DNA from: Palaemon carinicauda
Taxonomy: Eukaryota > Arthropoda > Malacostraca > Decapoda > Palaemonidae
Assembly: GCF_036898095.1 (NCBI RefSeq)
Contig: NC_090746.1
Coordinates: 105,813,529 to 105,877,528 of the forward strand
Length of the DNA: 64,000 bases
Direction of reading: 5' to 3'
The notes below the pieces were generated by a model. It did not search any database and was not told where the DNA came from. It worked only from the letters and a program-made list of their open reading frames with translations. The position numbers were made by a program, and so were the translations under genes. The stretch's first letter is position 1, and every line of letters starts with the position of its first letter. Below are positions 24,381-36,639 of this stretch, piece by piece.

Positions 24381-25722
24381 CACAAACCTGACGAGATTTT
24401 TTTGTTAACGATTTAGAAACCTATACTACATACCAAATTAGTTTTCACACGTTTTAAAGAACAAACACACGCACCTACAACTGGACAGCTTTTGCGTCAA
24501 CAATAACATATTCAAAAACTTATTACACAATTCATCTAAAAATGATTAAAGTGTTATTTATCCCTTCTTTATGTCATGGGCACAAATGACACGAGACAAG
24601 AAACAAAATGGAATTTATGAATCGAGCTGTGCACCTTTTCAGAGAGCCCAGGTATCTCGCCATAATAATAAGCTCTGAAACGCAAGACCTAAAAAGGACC
24701 CTCTTACCAAATATCTTGAAACACTTACGTTAAGTACACTTATCATAAATCTTTTAATTCAATATCCTAATTATACTTGAACTTGGAGTTTTTATGAAAA
24801 AAAAAATTGAAATAATAGTTACCATCAATTACACATTAACGTCAAAATGAGCATAAATATGTCTGGAGCACATTAAATCACAATCCTTTTACATTAGATT
24901 TTCCACTACTTACATTACACAGATCATAACAAAATAATTTGATGTTTTTGTCACTGACACAAGTGCATACAACGTTACTAGAAATGAAAATGATAGTACC
25001 AAAACCTGTACATTTGACATTATAACCTTCTACAATACAAGCTGCTTAAAGATTTTAAAATATTTGATTGAAACAACATGATTTTTACCAAATTCTAAAA
25101 TCTGATAAACCATTACAAACTTATGAATTAGAGGCTTTTGATGAAGTTAATAAGAGCATAACACAGCCATTATGTTTCATGACTTTAGCTGTCAGGATAA
25201 AACCTGCACAAACAAGACAGCTAAATCAATAAGCAAACTAAAGTCCAACATGTTTGTAAGTACAGACTGTCGGCCTTTGACTAGTACAATATATTCAAGG
25301 TAACACATTGAGCTACAGCTCTCAAGACACCAGTAAAAGAATGAAAAACTTCTGTACATGGGGAATAAGATAACAGTCTAAAAGAAAAGGTGATTACTCT
25401 AGTTAGGATCAGGGTCTACCTCATGGACCCCTTAGCCCTTTTTGTGGTGAGAAATAAAATGGCAAATTCTGATACTCAAAGAGGAGGGGGCCAGTGGGAG
25501 ACTCATCGGCCATGAGGCGAGAATCTTTGTATTTTTTATAACATTTCGAAATTTGGGGTAAGGAAGGATCAAGGATGGGGAGTGGGAGATCTGAAATTGG
25601 ATATGAGCATTAAGTTTGAATAAAAGAGAACTTCGTAATTCAGCCTTATTGGAAAATGAGCATAAAATCTTCCTTTACTTTTAACAATTAACATGTTATT
25701 CTTCAAGGTATATTTATGTAGC

Positions 25723-25724
<2 letters not shown>
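24381..25724. other. No gene seen
   Basis: AT-rich sequence with no supported feature. Confidence 0.5.

Positions 25725-25795
<71 letters not shown>
25725..25795. repeat. (AG)n microsatellite, about 71 bp
   Basis: An uninterrupted AG dinucleotide tract. Confidence 0.98.
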
Positions 25796-25799
<4 letters not shown>

Positions 25800-25834
25800 T
25801 GCTACATTACTTAAAGTACCTGGAATTTAAAAGA

Positions 25835-25896
25835 GTATCCTTAGGCTAGAGTGGCCATTAAATATGTATCCTTAGGCTAGAGTGGCCATTAAATAC
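25835..25896 (+). repeat. 31-bp tandem duplication
   Basis: Copies 25835-25865 and 25866-25896 (gtatccttaggctagagtgg and on) differ only at the last base. Confidence 0.93.
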
Positions 25897-26532
25897 CTTT
25901 AGTTTACATCCAATCTATCTTATATATGATCACAAATATACTTTTATTTTCACAACTATATGATTCCAAACTCTTCTCCCTCCCTTTAGCTAAACAGATA
26001 AACTTTACACTAAGGCTTTAGTGACCTAAAGAAATAAAAATTTCCATCCAACTATGCAGTTCACTGTAGAAGATTGTTAGTAATCAGCTGTTAGCTGAGG
26101 TCGCCTTCTAAAACTCCTAATTAACGAGAGATCTTTTCTAATATCAGTCAACGGTCACACCATTTAGATTCCTTTATTTCAAGTAATAGGACTACAATTA
26201 GTGATTTATTGATAAGCAATTAAAATTTCATCAGTTGACTTTAATAACTGCCATAACAAATATTATACCGTAATACTTGTTCCCCTTAAATTCATAACAT
26301 CAACCTGGACCTATAACCTTTGATATCATTAATCTTTTTGTCTCAGAGTACAATTCCATACACAAATCAAAAATATCTAATGAGCTGAACTCTACTTCAT
26401 TTCAACAATATTACATCAAATGTTCTTTATTTCTCTTATACTAACATATATTTCATACTGTTATTAACCGATATACCAAAAAATGGAAGAAAGGAGCAGT
26501 ATGGAGTTAAAGTATAAGGATATAAAGTTAAT
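25897..26532. other. No gene seen
   Basis: AT-rich spacer between tandem repeats. Confidence 0.5.
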
Positions 26533-26933
26533 GCAGGTAGGGTCAGAAGGAACGTGCAAGTGCAGGTAGGGTCAGAAGGAAAGTGCCAGTGTAGGTAAGG
26601 TCAGAAGGAATGTGTAAGTGGAAAAAGAATCAGAAGGAACGTACAAGTGTAGGTAGGGTCAGAAAGAATGTGTAAGTGTAGGAAGGGTCAGAAGGAATGT
26701 GTAAGTGCAGAAAGAGTCAGAAGGAATGTACAAGTGTATGTAGGGTCAGAAAGAATGTGCGTGTGCAGGTAGGGTTAGATGAGCGTGCAAGTGCAGGTAG
26801 GATCAGAAGAAACATGTAAGTGCAGGTAGGGTCAGAAGGAACCTGCAAGTGCAGGTAGGGTCAGAAGGAACGTCCAAGTGCAGTAGGGTCAGAAGGAATG
26901 TATAATTGCAGATAGGGTCAGAAGGAATGTTGA
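26533..26933 (+). repeat. 29-bp minisatellite, about 14 diverged copies
   Basis: The unit starts gcaggtagggtcagaaggaa and ends cgtgcaagt (29 bp). Copies differ at several positions and a few have lost one base. A period of 29 is not a multiple of three, so it is non-coding. Confidence 0.92.
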
Positions 26934-27173
26934 AATGACCATTAAGCAATGCCTACAATGGACTGCAAAAGGTACACTGATGGTCCTACACCATTAAAGA
27001 AATAATATATCTCCTTTCATATCTAGCCTTTCAATAACTTTAATCTTATGACCTTTAGTATCCCAACTTGTGTTTCACAATCTTCTTGTTCAATGGATCT
27101 ACACTGAGCTATATTCTATCCCTTTCTATACCATTTAATCCATTGTTTCATTAGGTGGCCTCTCCATTGCCTC

Positions 27174-27176
<3 letters not shown>

Positions 27177-27244
<68 letters not shown>
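27177..27244. repeat. (GA)n microsatellite, about 68 bp
   Basis: An uninterrupted GA dinucleotide tract. Confidence 0.98.
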
Positions 27245-27246
<2 letters not shown>

Positions 27247-27759
27247 AATTGTTTACAAAACATTACAACAGGCAAAGGGAAGATAGTTATTGTGTTGAAG
27301 TTTGACTAATATTCAATTTAAAAAATATAAGATACAATACGATTCTTTATCTTTAATATAAAAATCAAAAGAAGTATTCTAGTTTTTTTAATCCTTAGAA
27401 AACGGACTTTTAAAAAGGGAATATATTATTTTCAATGCAAGGAAAGCATAAGGTAACTATTGTCCATGGTTTTCATTTAGCACTATACAAGAAATTTATA
27501 GAATATTCTTTTAATATTTTCTTATTTAAGAAACAAAAGGGGATGGAGCAAATATATGATAGTTTGGCAGATAGCATAGGAAGAAAAATTTAAGGAGATA
27601 CATGTGAGCAACATACCTTGAATTCCATTAATAATGAAGTTCTCCTTAAAATAAACCGCCCCCCACACACACACAAAAGATAAATGAAAAATATTTAGAA
27701 ATTTGTATAAATCTTAACTACACCAATTACAAAGACTTCATCAATTAAATATTACTTCA
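27245..27759. other. No gene seen
   Basis: AT-rich spacer. Confidence 0.5.
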
Positions 27760-28800
27760 CAGAGCAATGCCAGATAACTCTGGAGCCTAAAGATTGACAA
27801 GAAAACTGGAACTCTTGAAAACAAGAGTGATAAAACAAAGATAAGAAACTAGTAGAATAGAAACAAGAAAAAGTGAGTGACATGAAATATTTAATCCAAT
27901 GATTGAAAACGGTCGCTCCTTGAACCGAGGTGTGTAGTGGATAACTCCATACAGAAAGGATTACTCTAAATAATTTCATAGGCAATATAGTGCTCCAAAT
28001 AACTTATAGATCACAATGAGTGCCCACAGCAACTCCACTGAAGTGTCCTAAATAACACTGAAGACGAGTATCCAAAAATCATTTAAAAGACCAAGAAGGG
28101 TCATGACTAACTAAATGGACAAATAAATAAGGACAAAATATCTGCATACACAAAGTGGTGTCCTGAATAAACCAGTGTGTGGTATATGAAATTCTGCACA
28201 CAAGGGAATACTCGAAATAGGTAAATCAAATTAGTGACCCAGATAGCTTATTGAATCAAGAAACAACTTGAATTACTCCATGGATAAAGAATCCCAAAAC
28301 TACTTCCTAAACTAGTGAGTATCCCAAATAACCTTGAAGAGCCTGAATTTATCTACAATTCATGACTGAAAAGTTCCTCAGATAACTCCATAGATCAAGG
28401 AATGCTACAAATGAAATTTTAAGCAAATGAGATCTAAGGAGTATTATCATAAAAGCTTGGTAAATCTTTGCCAATAGAAGATTTAATTATAAGACAAGGT
28501 GAAGTCTGCAAGACGTTTTTAAACAGAAAGTGCCACAAAAAGCCTGGATACTAAAGAAAGCCCTTTATACCAGGAAGTGACTGGAAAATGTCTTTAAATC
28601 AGAATTATCTGAAAAAAATGTAAACAAGGATTACTCACATACAACTCCATAGAGCAATGAATGCTAAAAATAATTCAACAGACCCGAGAGATACTTCAAA
28701 CCAGACTGTGTCACTTCCTCACAAAGAAGAAAGTCAAGGAAGCATTCTAGATCTATTGAAACCAAACTAGCCCTGTTAAAACTGTAAGGTAGAATGGCCT
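27760..28800. repeat. Possible ancient, strongly decayed tandem repeat
   Basis: Phrases close to agataactccatagatcaag and ggaatgctacaaataa recur at irregular spacing, for example near 27768, 27935, 27995, 28240, 28275, 28380 and 28645. The pattern suggests an old satellite of about 40-50 bp blurred by mutation. I cannot define a unit with confidence. Confidence 0.35.
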
Positions 28801-31800
28801 AAACATTTCCTTAAGGCAGGTATTATCCTGACACATAGAAAAGTCTTGTAAAACTTTGCTAACCTAGGTATGAAGGAAAATATTTTGAATTGATATGGCA
28901 AGATCATAACCGTTTGCCTAATTTTCTTAAACATAATCACAATTAATAATAAGAAAACCATCGATAAAGAGGTGTCCTTACGGTGAATATCCCTAGAAAA
29001 CGACATAGGAAATTATTACTATAATCAAGAATTAGATATTAGTAGGTATTAATATTACCAAACCATTTAATTCTTCAGATATCTAGAATTTCAAAACTTC
29101 CATTAACCCATGGAGCCAAGTGATTATAACTATTCTTTGAAGAGGAGACAAACCTCTTTCAGAAGACTGAAATCCAAAGAAAACTAAACTGGGAAATCAT
29201 CTTTTCATCTCAGAATTAGATTCAAATTTTCCATATAAAAATCATAATAAACCTATCGTGTAAAGATAGATAGAAATAAAAAAGTCTACATTGCCATATT
29301 TCGAGACTTGATTATGAATGAAGTTTCAAGCTAGGTATCCTTTGAATTTTATAGAAAGCCTCAACTCCTCAACGCCACCATTTCCAACTCACCAAACAAT
29401 CAACAATTAACCAATGAGAAATGATCAACCTTAAGCAAAATCCATAAAAGGGGGAATTCAGAAGTAAGTAAAGTAATATTCACAGGTGCTACCATGAGCA
29501 CAATATCGCAGAAATGCAATGAAGAATAGAAACCCTAGAATGAATAAAAAGATCTTCAGCCAGTAGGACCTTGCCTGATTGAAAAAACTTGTCATCAGTT
29601 GAATTTTGAGTCACAAAAATATATCAAATAAAGTTAAGATCAAATATATGGACTTGTGGTGATACATTGTTTTAAAAACATCTATTATACTATACAATAG
29701 GGTTGAATATTTTCAAAGTGAATTTCGTAAAAAGAAAACAAAATTTATTTAAAGATACCACAATGCTTGTTTGTTAAAAATCAGTAATTTAATATTGGTA
29801 GCAAAAGTTTTAGCTCATATGTTTTCTGATTTATAATAGTACTACGATCAAGTGTTTGTGTCACTTCAAATGTTATACTGAAATTAAAGCTATTAATTAT
29901 CCAGAAGTACAAATTCAGGTAGCATACAAACGTTATCCCACTGGTGCTTAGAAGAATGACAAACATACAAGCATTGTGGTCAAATCAAAATTATATAACC
30001 TTTTCCTATACACCTAATAACACCAAAATTCTTATACCTCGCACGACTTCGATAAAAAAATATCATAAGTAAAATTTTCAATTGACGACAAAATGTTGAG
30101 AGCGAGATTTTATATTGAGACTTCTAGTAAATTTAGTATGACACAAGTTAGCAAAAAACTGAGATGGTCATCAAAGTGTGTAAGTGGTGAGTTTATGATA
30201 TTTCAAGCTGAGAATAAAGTATAACTCGATTTTAACCTTTCATCTTTGATGACATTTTCATATAAAAAACTGAAAGTAACGTTTACGATAGTTAAGATAG
30301 CAACAAATTTTAGGATTTATATAAAAAAATTAGTATTGTAGTTGAATTCTAACAACTGACTTTAACAGTTTGATGAAGCGATATCACTGTAGTCTACTTA
30401 GAGCTTCACTGTATACAGATCTACATAAGAATTTTAAAAATGATCAATTCTCCCCACACCTACAACCATGGCGTGTATTTTTTGTCTTGAAGTCACAGAT
30501 CCTGAATTCCAATTACGTATTGGAATAGAAGCTTTCTGGTGATTAATGGATATCACCATTAGATCTGTCATGTCATTTGTTAATTTGAAGCAAGGGACCA
30601 GCTGTATCCTGAAAATAATATTCCATGAATAACTCCTCTTACAATTTAGGACATATAAGAAGCTTTGATGGGCAAACTGAAACATGAAATATATAAAAAT
30701 TGCTATTAGATGTAAATATAACAGAAAATCTTTTTGCTTTTCATACTAGTTCTTTCATGAAAATAAGTAGAAACAAGCAGATGTGCTTCCTGTATATTCG
30801 GTTTATAAAATGATTCATCATGTGATCTGAAGAAACAATTTATATTGTATACAAGCGAAACAAATTTGATTCTTAAGTTTGCTAAAAATAGTCTTTAGTT
30901 AGAAACTAGCTTTAACAGGTGAAAATTGGGGTATTAATAATGCTATGCACTAAACTGTCTAGAAATAATAAGAAACGTCTCTGGTAATTGAAGGAGTAAC
31001 AACAAGAATATTGAAAAACTCAAGACTCAATATTGAAGTGATTGATTTATTAATATAGATTAATGAATCATTATATCACCTATTATTCTTCTTTTTTCTA
31101 ATTAGCTAACATAAACTAGTAAAATGTTCAATTTACAAAAGATCTAAGATATACAGATATTAAATTTCAATATTCATCTGATTTATTTATGTGACCTTTA
31201 TGTACATAATAAAAAAAACTTTCAAACTTCAAAATTCCTAATTGCAAGATTTTACCTCATAGATCGCATTTATGCCCGTTTCAAATTGTATGACTTAGAC
31301 ATGGAACAAGGAAAATTTGCACCTTTAATCTTTTAAATGGAGACTAAATAATTTCAATTTAAACCTTCTCTATATAATACAATTGAAACAGTTGGTGTTG
31401 AGTAAAATCATAACCTTTATGTTAAACTTCACTTACATATAATTTGTGTTATTTTCTATTGAACCTGGAAGTCCAGTTTGTCTATTGATAAAATAGTTAT
31501 ATTTCAGTGCTAGAAGAAAATTTGCATTATCAATAAAATATACTCTGTTATAGTAATCAAGCAGCTATAATCGCCTCAAACATCAAAGAAGGGGTCCCAG
31601 GTCAAATTAGTTTATGAATAACTTTTGGGCGTATGGGTAGTTAAATACTAGACTTACAAACAATCAATATTATAATTTTTTTTTTTGGGGGGGATAAAAT
31701 ATTATGTATTTCAAGGATGGCCATATTAAGATTATTAATTATTCGACTAGTAGTATGGCATTCTATGGTCTTATGGTCGGTTGTTTAAAAATCTATGACC

Positions 31801-31913
31801 CATGAAAGAAAACAATTCTATCTCATATTAGTAAATGAAGAGCTGATAACACTTTTTGAGAATTTACATTTTGAGATACAGTATATTTGTATATCTTTAA
31901 TGGCCCATTATTA
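28801..31913. other. AT-rich DNA without a supported gene
   Basis: Only short frames (at most 83 codons) without recognisable content. I see no repeats beyond homopolymers (poly-T near 31677). Confidence 0.5.
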
Positions 31914-31943
31914 TACATACATACATACATACATACATACATA
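31914..31943. repeat. (CATA)n microsatellite
   Basis: About seven tetranucleotide copies. Confidence 0.95.
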
Positions 31944-33011
31944 AAATTAATAAAGTAAATTAATGACAAAATCTATGACCATTTCACCTAAAAAAAAAAT
32001 ATCTGAGAACAGTCTCACTTTCAAGAGAATTTCTGCGATACTGAACTTTTTTTCAGATAGTATATGCTCAACACTATATTGTACACTGTACTATTACATA
32101 AGCTACCTCTCACAGATATTCATTACATACTCTGTTACCTAACTAAGGTGTAAACTTGTGAAAATTTAAACTTATCTTTAAACTGATGTGAGTTGAATCT
32201 TACAGCCTCCATCTCTGTTATCAGCTTTGGTTCAGTTATGAATAACTCAATCCTGTGCCTTCAGCAATCCTTTAGTTTCCATCTCCTTCCCATATCATCT
32301 GGGGAATCAGGTTGCCCACTGGAAAGGTTTTTGTTTGCTGGCTTCAGCTTTTGGATTTCAAATGTGCAAGTAAATAAACGCATCTGAAAGAAAAGTAAAA
32401 TATCTTTACTACAAATGTTCTTCACCTCCAAGTCATAACCTGATTCCTGATAATTAATTTGATACATAAGAGTCACTATTGAGGATGGTCTTCAATAAAA
32501 TATCTGAAGGAAGAACAGTTAGTGAAAAAACAATAAAAAAAAAAAAACTATAGTAGCAGCCATGTAGACTATAATATGAAGTTAGTGCTTTTATATCAAC
32601 CTCATCTTTTATGAGTATTATTGTTGATAAGGTTACCAGTATTGCTACGGAGGAGAGAGAGTGATTGTGAGGTCGACCCAAATTCTATCAGAGACAATTG
32701 ATAATTATCAGCAAAATAAACTACTCTGGGTGATCTTGATCCATAATGGGATTGAGGGTAGACCTCCCAGTCACGAATTGTATGTGGGATGGAGAGTGCA
32801 CACGATAGGGTGTGTGTTTTAGCTCTCACACGCATAAAGTTTCTTCTAGAAGAGAGTTCAAAATTGTTCTCAATCCGGGATCTTATGAGGCACTTACAGA
32901 GTAATGCATACAATGGTGAGGTGTAGTAGCCAGTCTATTCTAGATCCCTAACAGGTTGAGTGAATACCCGGGGTTTAGTGAAGTTAGTCTCACTAAACAT
33001 GTATTAAAAAT
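31944..33011. other. No gene seen
   Basis: Left flank of E2. The overlapping short frames at 32193-32913 carry no recognisable content. Confidence 0.5.
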
Positions 33012-33197
33012 GATATTTTCATTGTAGAATAAATTTTTGAACATACTTACCCGGTAGTTATATATATAGCTTACGTCCCTGACTTCACAGCAGAAATTTC
33101 AAAACTCGTACCAATTGCCGATTGGGTAGCCAGGTGTACCACCTGTGCGCCCTCTAGCGAGGTACCTGGAACCATTCCATGATTCCTCAGATCTTCC
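33012..33197 (-). repeat. E2 inverted terminal repeat (3' end of the element)
   Basis: It pairs with 40111-40272. It carries an outward donor-like GTAAGT (33050-33045, minus strand) preceded by CGG, and TATA-like tatatata beside it. Confidence 0.85.
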
Positions 33198-33233
33198 ATA
33201 CCCATAGTCTCTAGAGGGGAGGAGGCTGGGAAT

Positions 33234-33345
33234 TAAATTATATATAACTACCGGGTAAGTATTTTCAAAAATGTATTTTATAATGAAAATATAATTTTTA
33301 AACATCTAACTTACCCGGTAGTTATATATATAGCTGACTGACACC
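33234..33345 (-). repeat. E2 internal complementary region
   Basis: The left half (ccgggtaagtattttcaaaa) is the reverse complement of the left outer end; the right half (aaacatctaacttacccggt) is the reverse complement of the right outer end near 40256-40272. Confidence 0.85.
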
Positions 33346-33701
33346 TTTGCTGGAGGGTCAGAGACAGCCAACATTGTTGGAATTTTACTTAAGAGTTAAT
33401 AAAACAAGCTTAAGGGTTCGTACCTGATAAGGAAGCTGACATCAATGATTCTCTGCCTCATTAAGTCCGCTTTCCTTATGAGATCCAGTGATCCTCCCAG
33501 GGAGCTGAAGACCTCTAGGAGCTGTCAAACCGGTGTAAATACCTCTATGAGACAGGACCTCCTCCAATACCCTTGTTCCGGGCGCTCTCAATGAACAAAT
33601 TGACCACCTGACTAAAATCAATGATTGTGGAACACTGTCACAATCTCCACGAACAACCATAAAAATACAAAAGTTCCAAGAGAAGAAAAAGGGTATTAGT
33701 A

Positions 33702-34800
33702 TTATGGGAATGTAGTGGTGGGTCCTTCCCCCACTACTGCACTCGCTGCTACGAATGGTCCCAGAGTGTAGCAGTCCTCATAAAGAGTCTGGACACGTTT
33801 CAAATAGTATGAAACGAACACAGATTTACTCCTCCAAAAGGTTGTGTCCATAATGCTCTGCAATGATCTATTCTGCTTGAAGGCCACCGAAGTTGCTACA
33901 GCTCTAACTTCATGTGTCTTGACTTTTAACAGCTTGAGGTCTGCCTCACTGCAAAGTGCATGAGCCTCTCTTATCAAGGGTCTGATGAAGAATGAAAGGG
34001 CATTGTTGACATCTGTAACAAGGGCTTTTTGACCGAGCACCAAAGAGCTTCCGATTTGCCCGCAACTCTTTCGTTCTGACTAGGTAAAACTTCAGGGCTC
34101 TTACTGGGCACAGGAATCTGTCCAACTCCTCGCTCACCACATCCGAAAGACTCGGAATCTCAAAAGCCTTGGGCCAAGGTTGAGAAGGGCGTTCATTCTT
34201 GGCGAGAAAGCCTAACTGCAATGAGCAGATAGCTTTGTTATCTCGAAAGCCAACGTTTTTACTAAACGCATGAATTTCACTGACTCTGACTAACCAAAAA
34301 TAGAGTCTTCATCGTGAGGTCCTTAAATTAAGTTGAATGCAAGGGCTCAAACCTGTCACTCATAAGGAACTTCAGGACTATATCCAGATTCCAACCTGGT
34401 GAATCCTGGTGCCATCGCTTTGATGTTTCAAACGATTTGAGAAGTTCCTGTAGGTCTTTATCATTCGAAAGGTCCAAGTTTCTGTGCCTGAATACGGTTG
34501 TTAACATACTCCTGTATCCCTTGATGGTAGAGGAAGAAAAATTGCGTTTCCTTCGAAGGTATAACAGGAAGTCAGCAATCCGAGTTATAGAGGTACTGGA
34601 CGAGGAAACAGAGTTGACTCTGCACCATTCTCTAAAAACCTCCCACTTAAATTGATAAACTTTGATGGTAGAAGTCCTTCTTGCTCTCGCAATAGCCCTA
34701 GCTGCCTCCTTCGAAAAACCTCTAGCTCTTGTGAGTTTTTCGATAGTCTGAAGGCAGTTAGATGAAGAGTTTGGAGACTTTGATGGTACCTTTCCAAGTG
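33702..34800 (-). pseudogene. E2 tyrosine recombinase (YR)
   Basis: The N-terminal, SAM-like arm domain reads TIEKLTRARGFSKEAARAIA, then TSTIKVYQFKWEVFREWC and IADFLLYLRRKRNFSSSTIK (about 34500-34760). The catalytic part is shifted to other frames downstream: ERPSQPWPKAFEIPSL near 34160-34200, then THEVRAVATSVAF with the H-x2-R box (His at about 33912) and FWRSKSVFVSYYLKRV carrying the nucleophilic Tyr near 33804. The C-terminal tail GPFVAASAVVGEG is shared with E1 and E3. A stop near 34328 and frame changes at about 34230-34330 and 34040 inactivate it. Upstream, the same frame stays open over the RNase H region with one stop at 35129, so the intact gene overlapped RT/RNase H. Confidence 0.88.
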
Positions 34801-36639
34801 GGGTTGTCTGAGTAAATCTACTCTTAATGGAAGGCTTCTTGGAGTGTCCACCATCCATTCCAGTACCTCTGTGAACCATTCTCTTGAGGGGCAAAAGGGG
34901 GCCACTAGAGTCATTCTGGTCCCTTTGTGTGACACAAACTTTTGTATCACTCTCTAAAGAATCTTGAACGGTGGAAAAGCATAAACGTCCAGATTGGACC
35001 AGTCTAACAGGAAAGCATCTATGTGAACTGCTTCGAGCTCTGGCACTGGGGAGCAGTAAGTTACTAGCCTCTTTGTTTTCGAGGTCGCGAATAGGTCTAT
35101 ACAAGGACGACCCCAAAGTCGCCACAGTTTATTGCAGACTTCTTGATGGAGTGTCCATTCCGTGGACAGAACTTGACCTCTCCTGCTGAGGCTGTCTGCC
35201 ATCACAATCTTCTCCCCCTGAATGAAGCTTCTTACAAGGATTACATTCTTTTCCTTTGCCCAGATGAGAAGATTCCTCGCAGTTTCGTAAAGGGACATCG
35301 AGTGGGTTCTGCATTGCTTGGCAATGTAAGCCAATGCTGTGGTGTTGTCGGCATTGACCTGCACCACTTTGTTCAAAACTGACCCTTCGAAGCTTTTGAG
35401 GGCCAGCATGACTGCTAACAGTTCCTTTTGGTTGATGTGGAAGCTCTTCTGATCCTCTGTCCACAGCCTCAAAACTTCCAACTTGCCCAGTGTTGCTCCC
35501 TACCCCGAGTCCGAGGCGTCGGAACAAAAACACAAGGTCTGGGTTCCTTTGTTCTAAGGGATGACCTTCTTGAAGCCTGTCTGGATCGTTCCACCACTGA
35601 AGGTAACTTCTTATGGATTCCATAATGGGAATGCAAATCGTCCCTAGATTTTTATCCTTATTCCAATGCTGATTGAGGTGGAATTGGAGAGGATGAAGAT
35701 TCAACCTTCCCAGGGAAACAAACTGTTCCAACGAGGAGAGGGTTCCCAACAGACACATCCACTCCCTCGCAGAACACTTCTGTTTCTTTAGAAAATATTG
35801 CAGTTTCAAGATGGCTTGCTCCGTCCTTAACGGAGACGGAAAAGCCCGAAAAACTTGACTCTGAATCACCATCCCCAAATAAAGTATCCTTTGTGATGGT
35901 GTCAGTAGAGACTTGTCTCTGTTGACAAGAAGACCCAATTTTTCTGTTAGTCTCAGAGTTATCTGAAGATCCTTCAGGCAGTGATCATAGGAATGAGCTC
36001 TGAGAAACCAATCGTCCAGATACAGGGAGGCTCTGATGCCTCTTCAGTGCAGTATTCTTGCTACATTTAGCATTAGTTTAGTGAATATTTGAGGGGCGGT
36101 GCTGAGACCGAAACACAGGGCTCGAAACTGAAACACTTCCTCCTTGAAAACGAACCTCAGATAATGCTTGTAGCTCGGATGAATGGGGATGTGAAAGTAA
36201 GCGTCCTGGAGGTCTAATGAGACCATCCAGTTGCCCTTTCTTACTGCTGCAAGGATTGACTTTGATGTCTCCATGGAGAACTTCGTCTTCTGGACAAACG
36301 CGTTGAGTGCGCTTACGTCCAGGACTGGACGCCATCCCCCCGAGTTCTTGGGAACCAGAAACAAGCGGTTGTAGAAACCTGGTGACCGCAAGTCCCGCAC
36401 CCTCTCTATGGCCCCCTTCTCCAACAAGAGAGACATTTGGAGTTATAAAGCCTGCCTCTCTGACTCCTCTCTGTATCTGGGAGAGAGATCTACAGGAGCT
36501 AAAACTAAAGGAGGTTTCCTTATAAAAGGGATTTTGTAACCCTCCTTCAGAAGTTGTACTGACCAAAGGTCTGCTCCCCTCTTCTCCCAAGCTCGCCAGA
36601 AGTTGTGTAGTCTGGCTCCTACTGCCTGAAGGCGAAAGC
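34585..36639 (-). pseudogene. E2 reverse transcriptase/RNase H (DIRS type)
   Basis: In order: VGARLHNFWRAWEKRGADLW (start of homology, about 36622), EKGAIERVRDLRSPGFYNRL, MVSLDLQDAYFHIPIHPSYK (motif A), FRALCFGLSTAPQIF (motif B), YLDDW (catalytic box, about 36010-36025). RNase H follows: FHINQKELLAVMLALKSFEG, VNADNTTALAYIAKQ, EKIVMADSLSRRGQVLSTEW (about 35170-35450). The frame ends with TLFPRPVPL at 34585, exactly where E3 ends. Lesions: TAA at 36443, TGA at 36044 just before YLDD, a one-base change of frame near 35520 and a TAG where other copies have Trp in GWGATLG. The ancestral protein would reverse transcribe element RNA and degrade the template. Confidence 0.9.

Noticed and set aside
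27760..28800. A defined satellite with a fixed unit
   Set aside because: Recurring phrases are visible, but spacing and sequence are too irregular to define a unit by eye. It is kept only as a low-confidence repeat.
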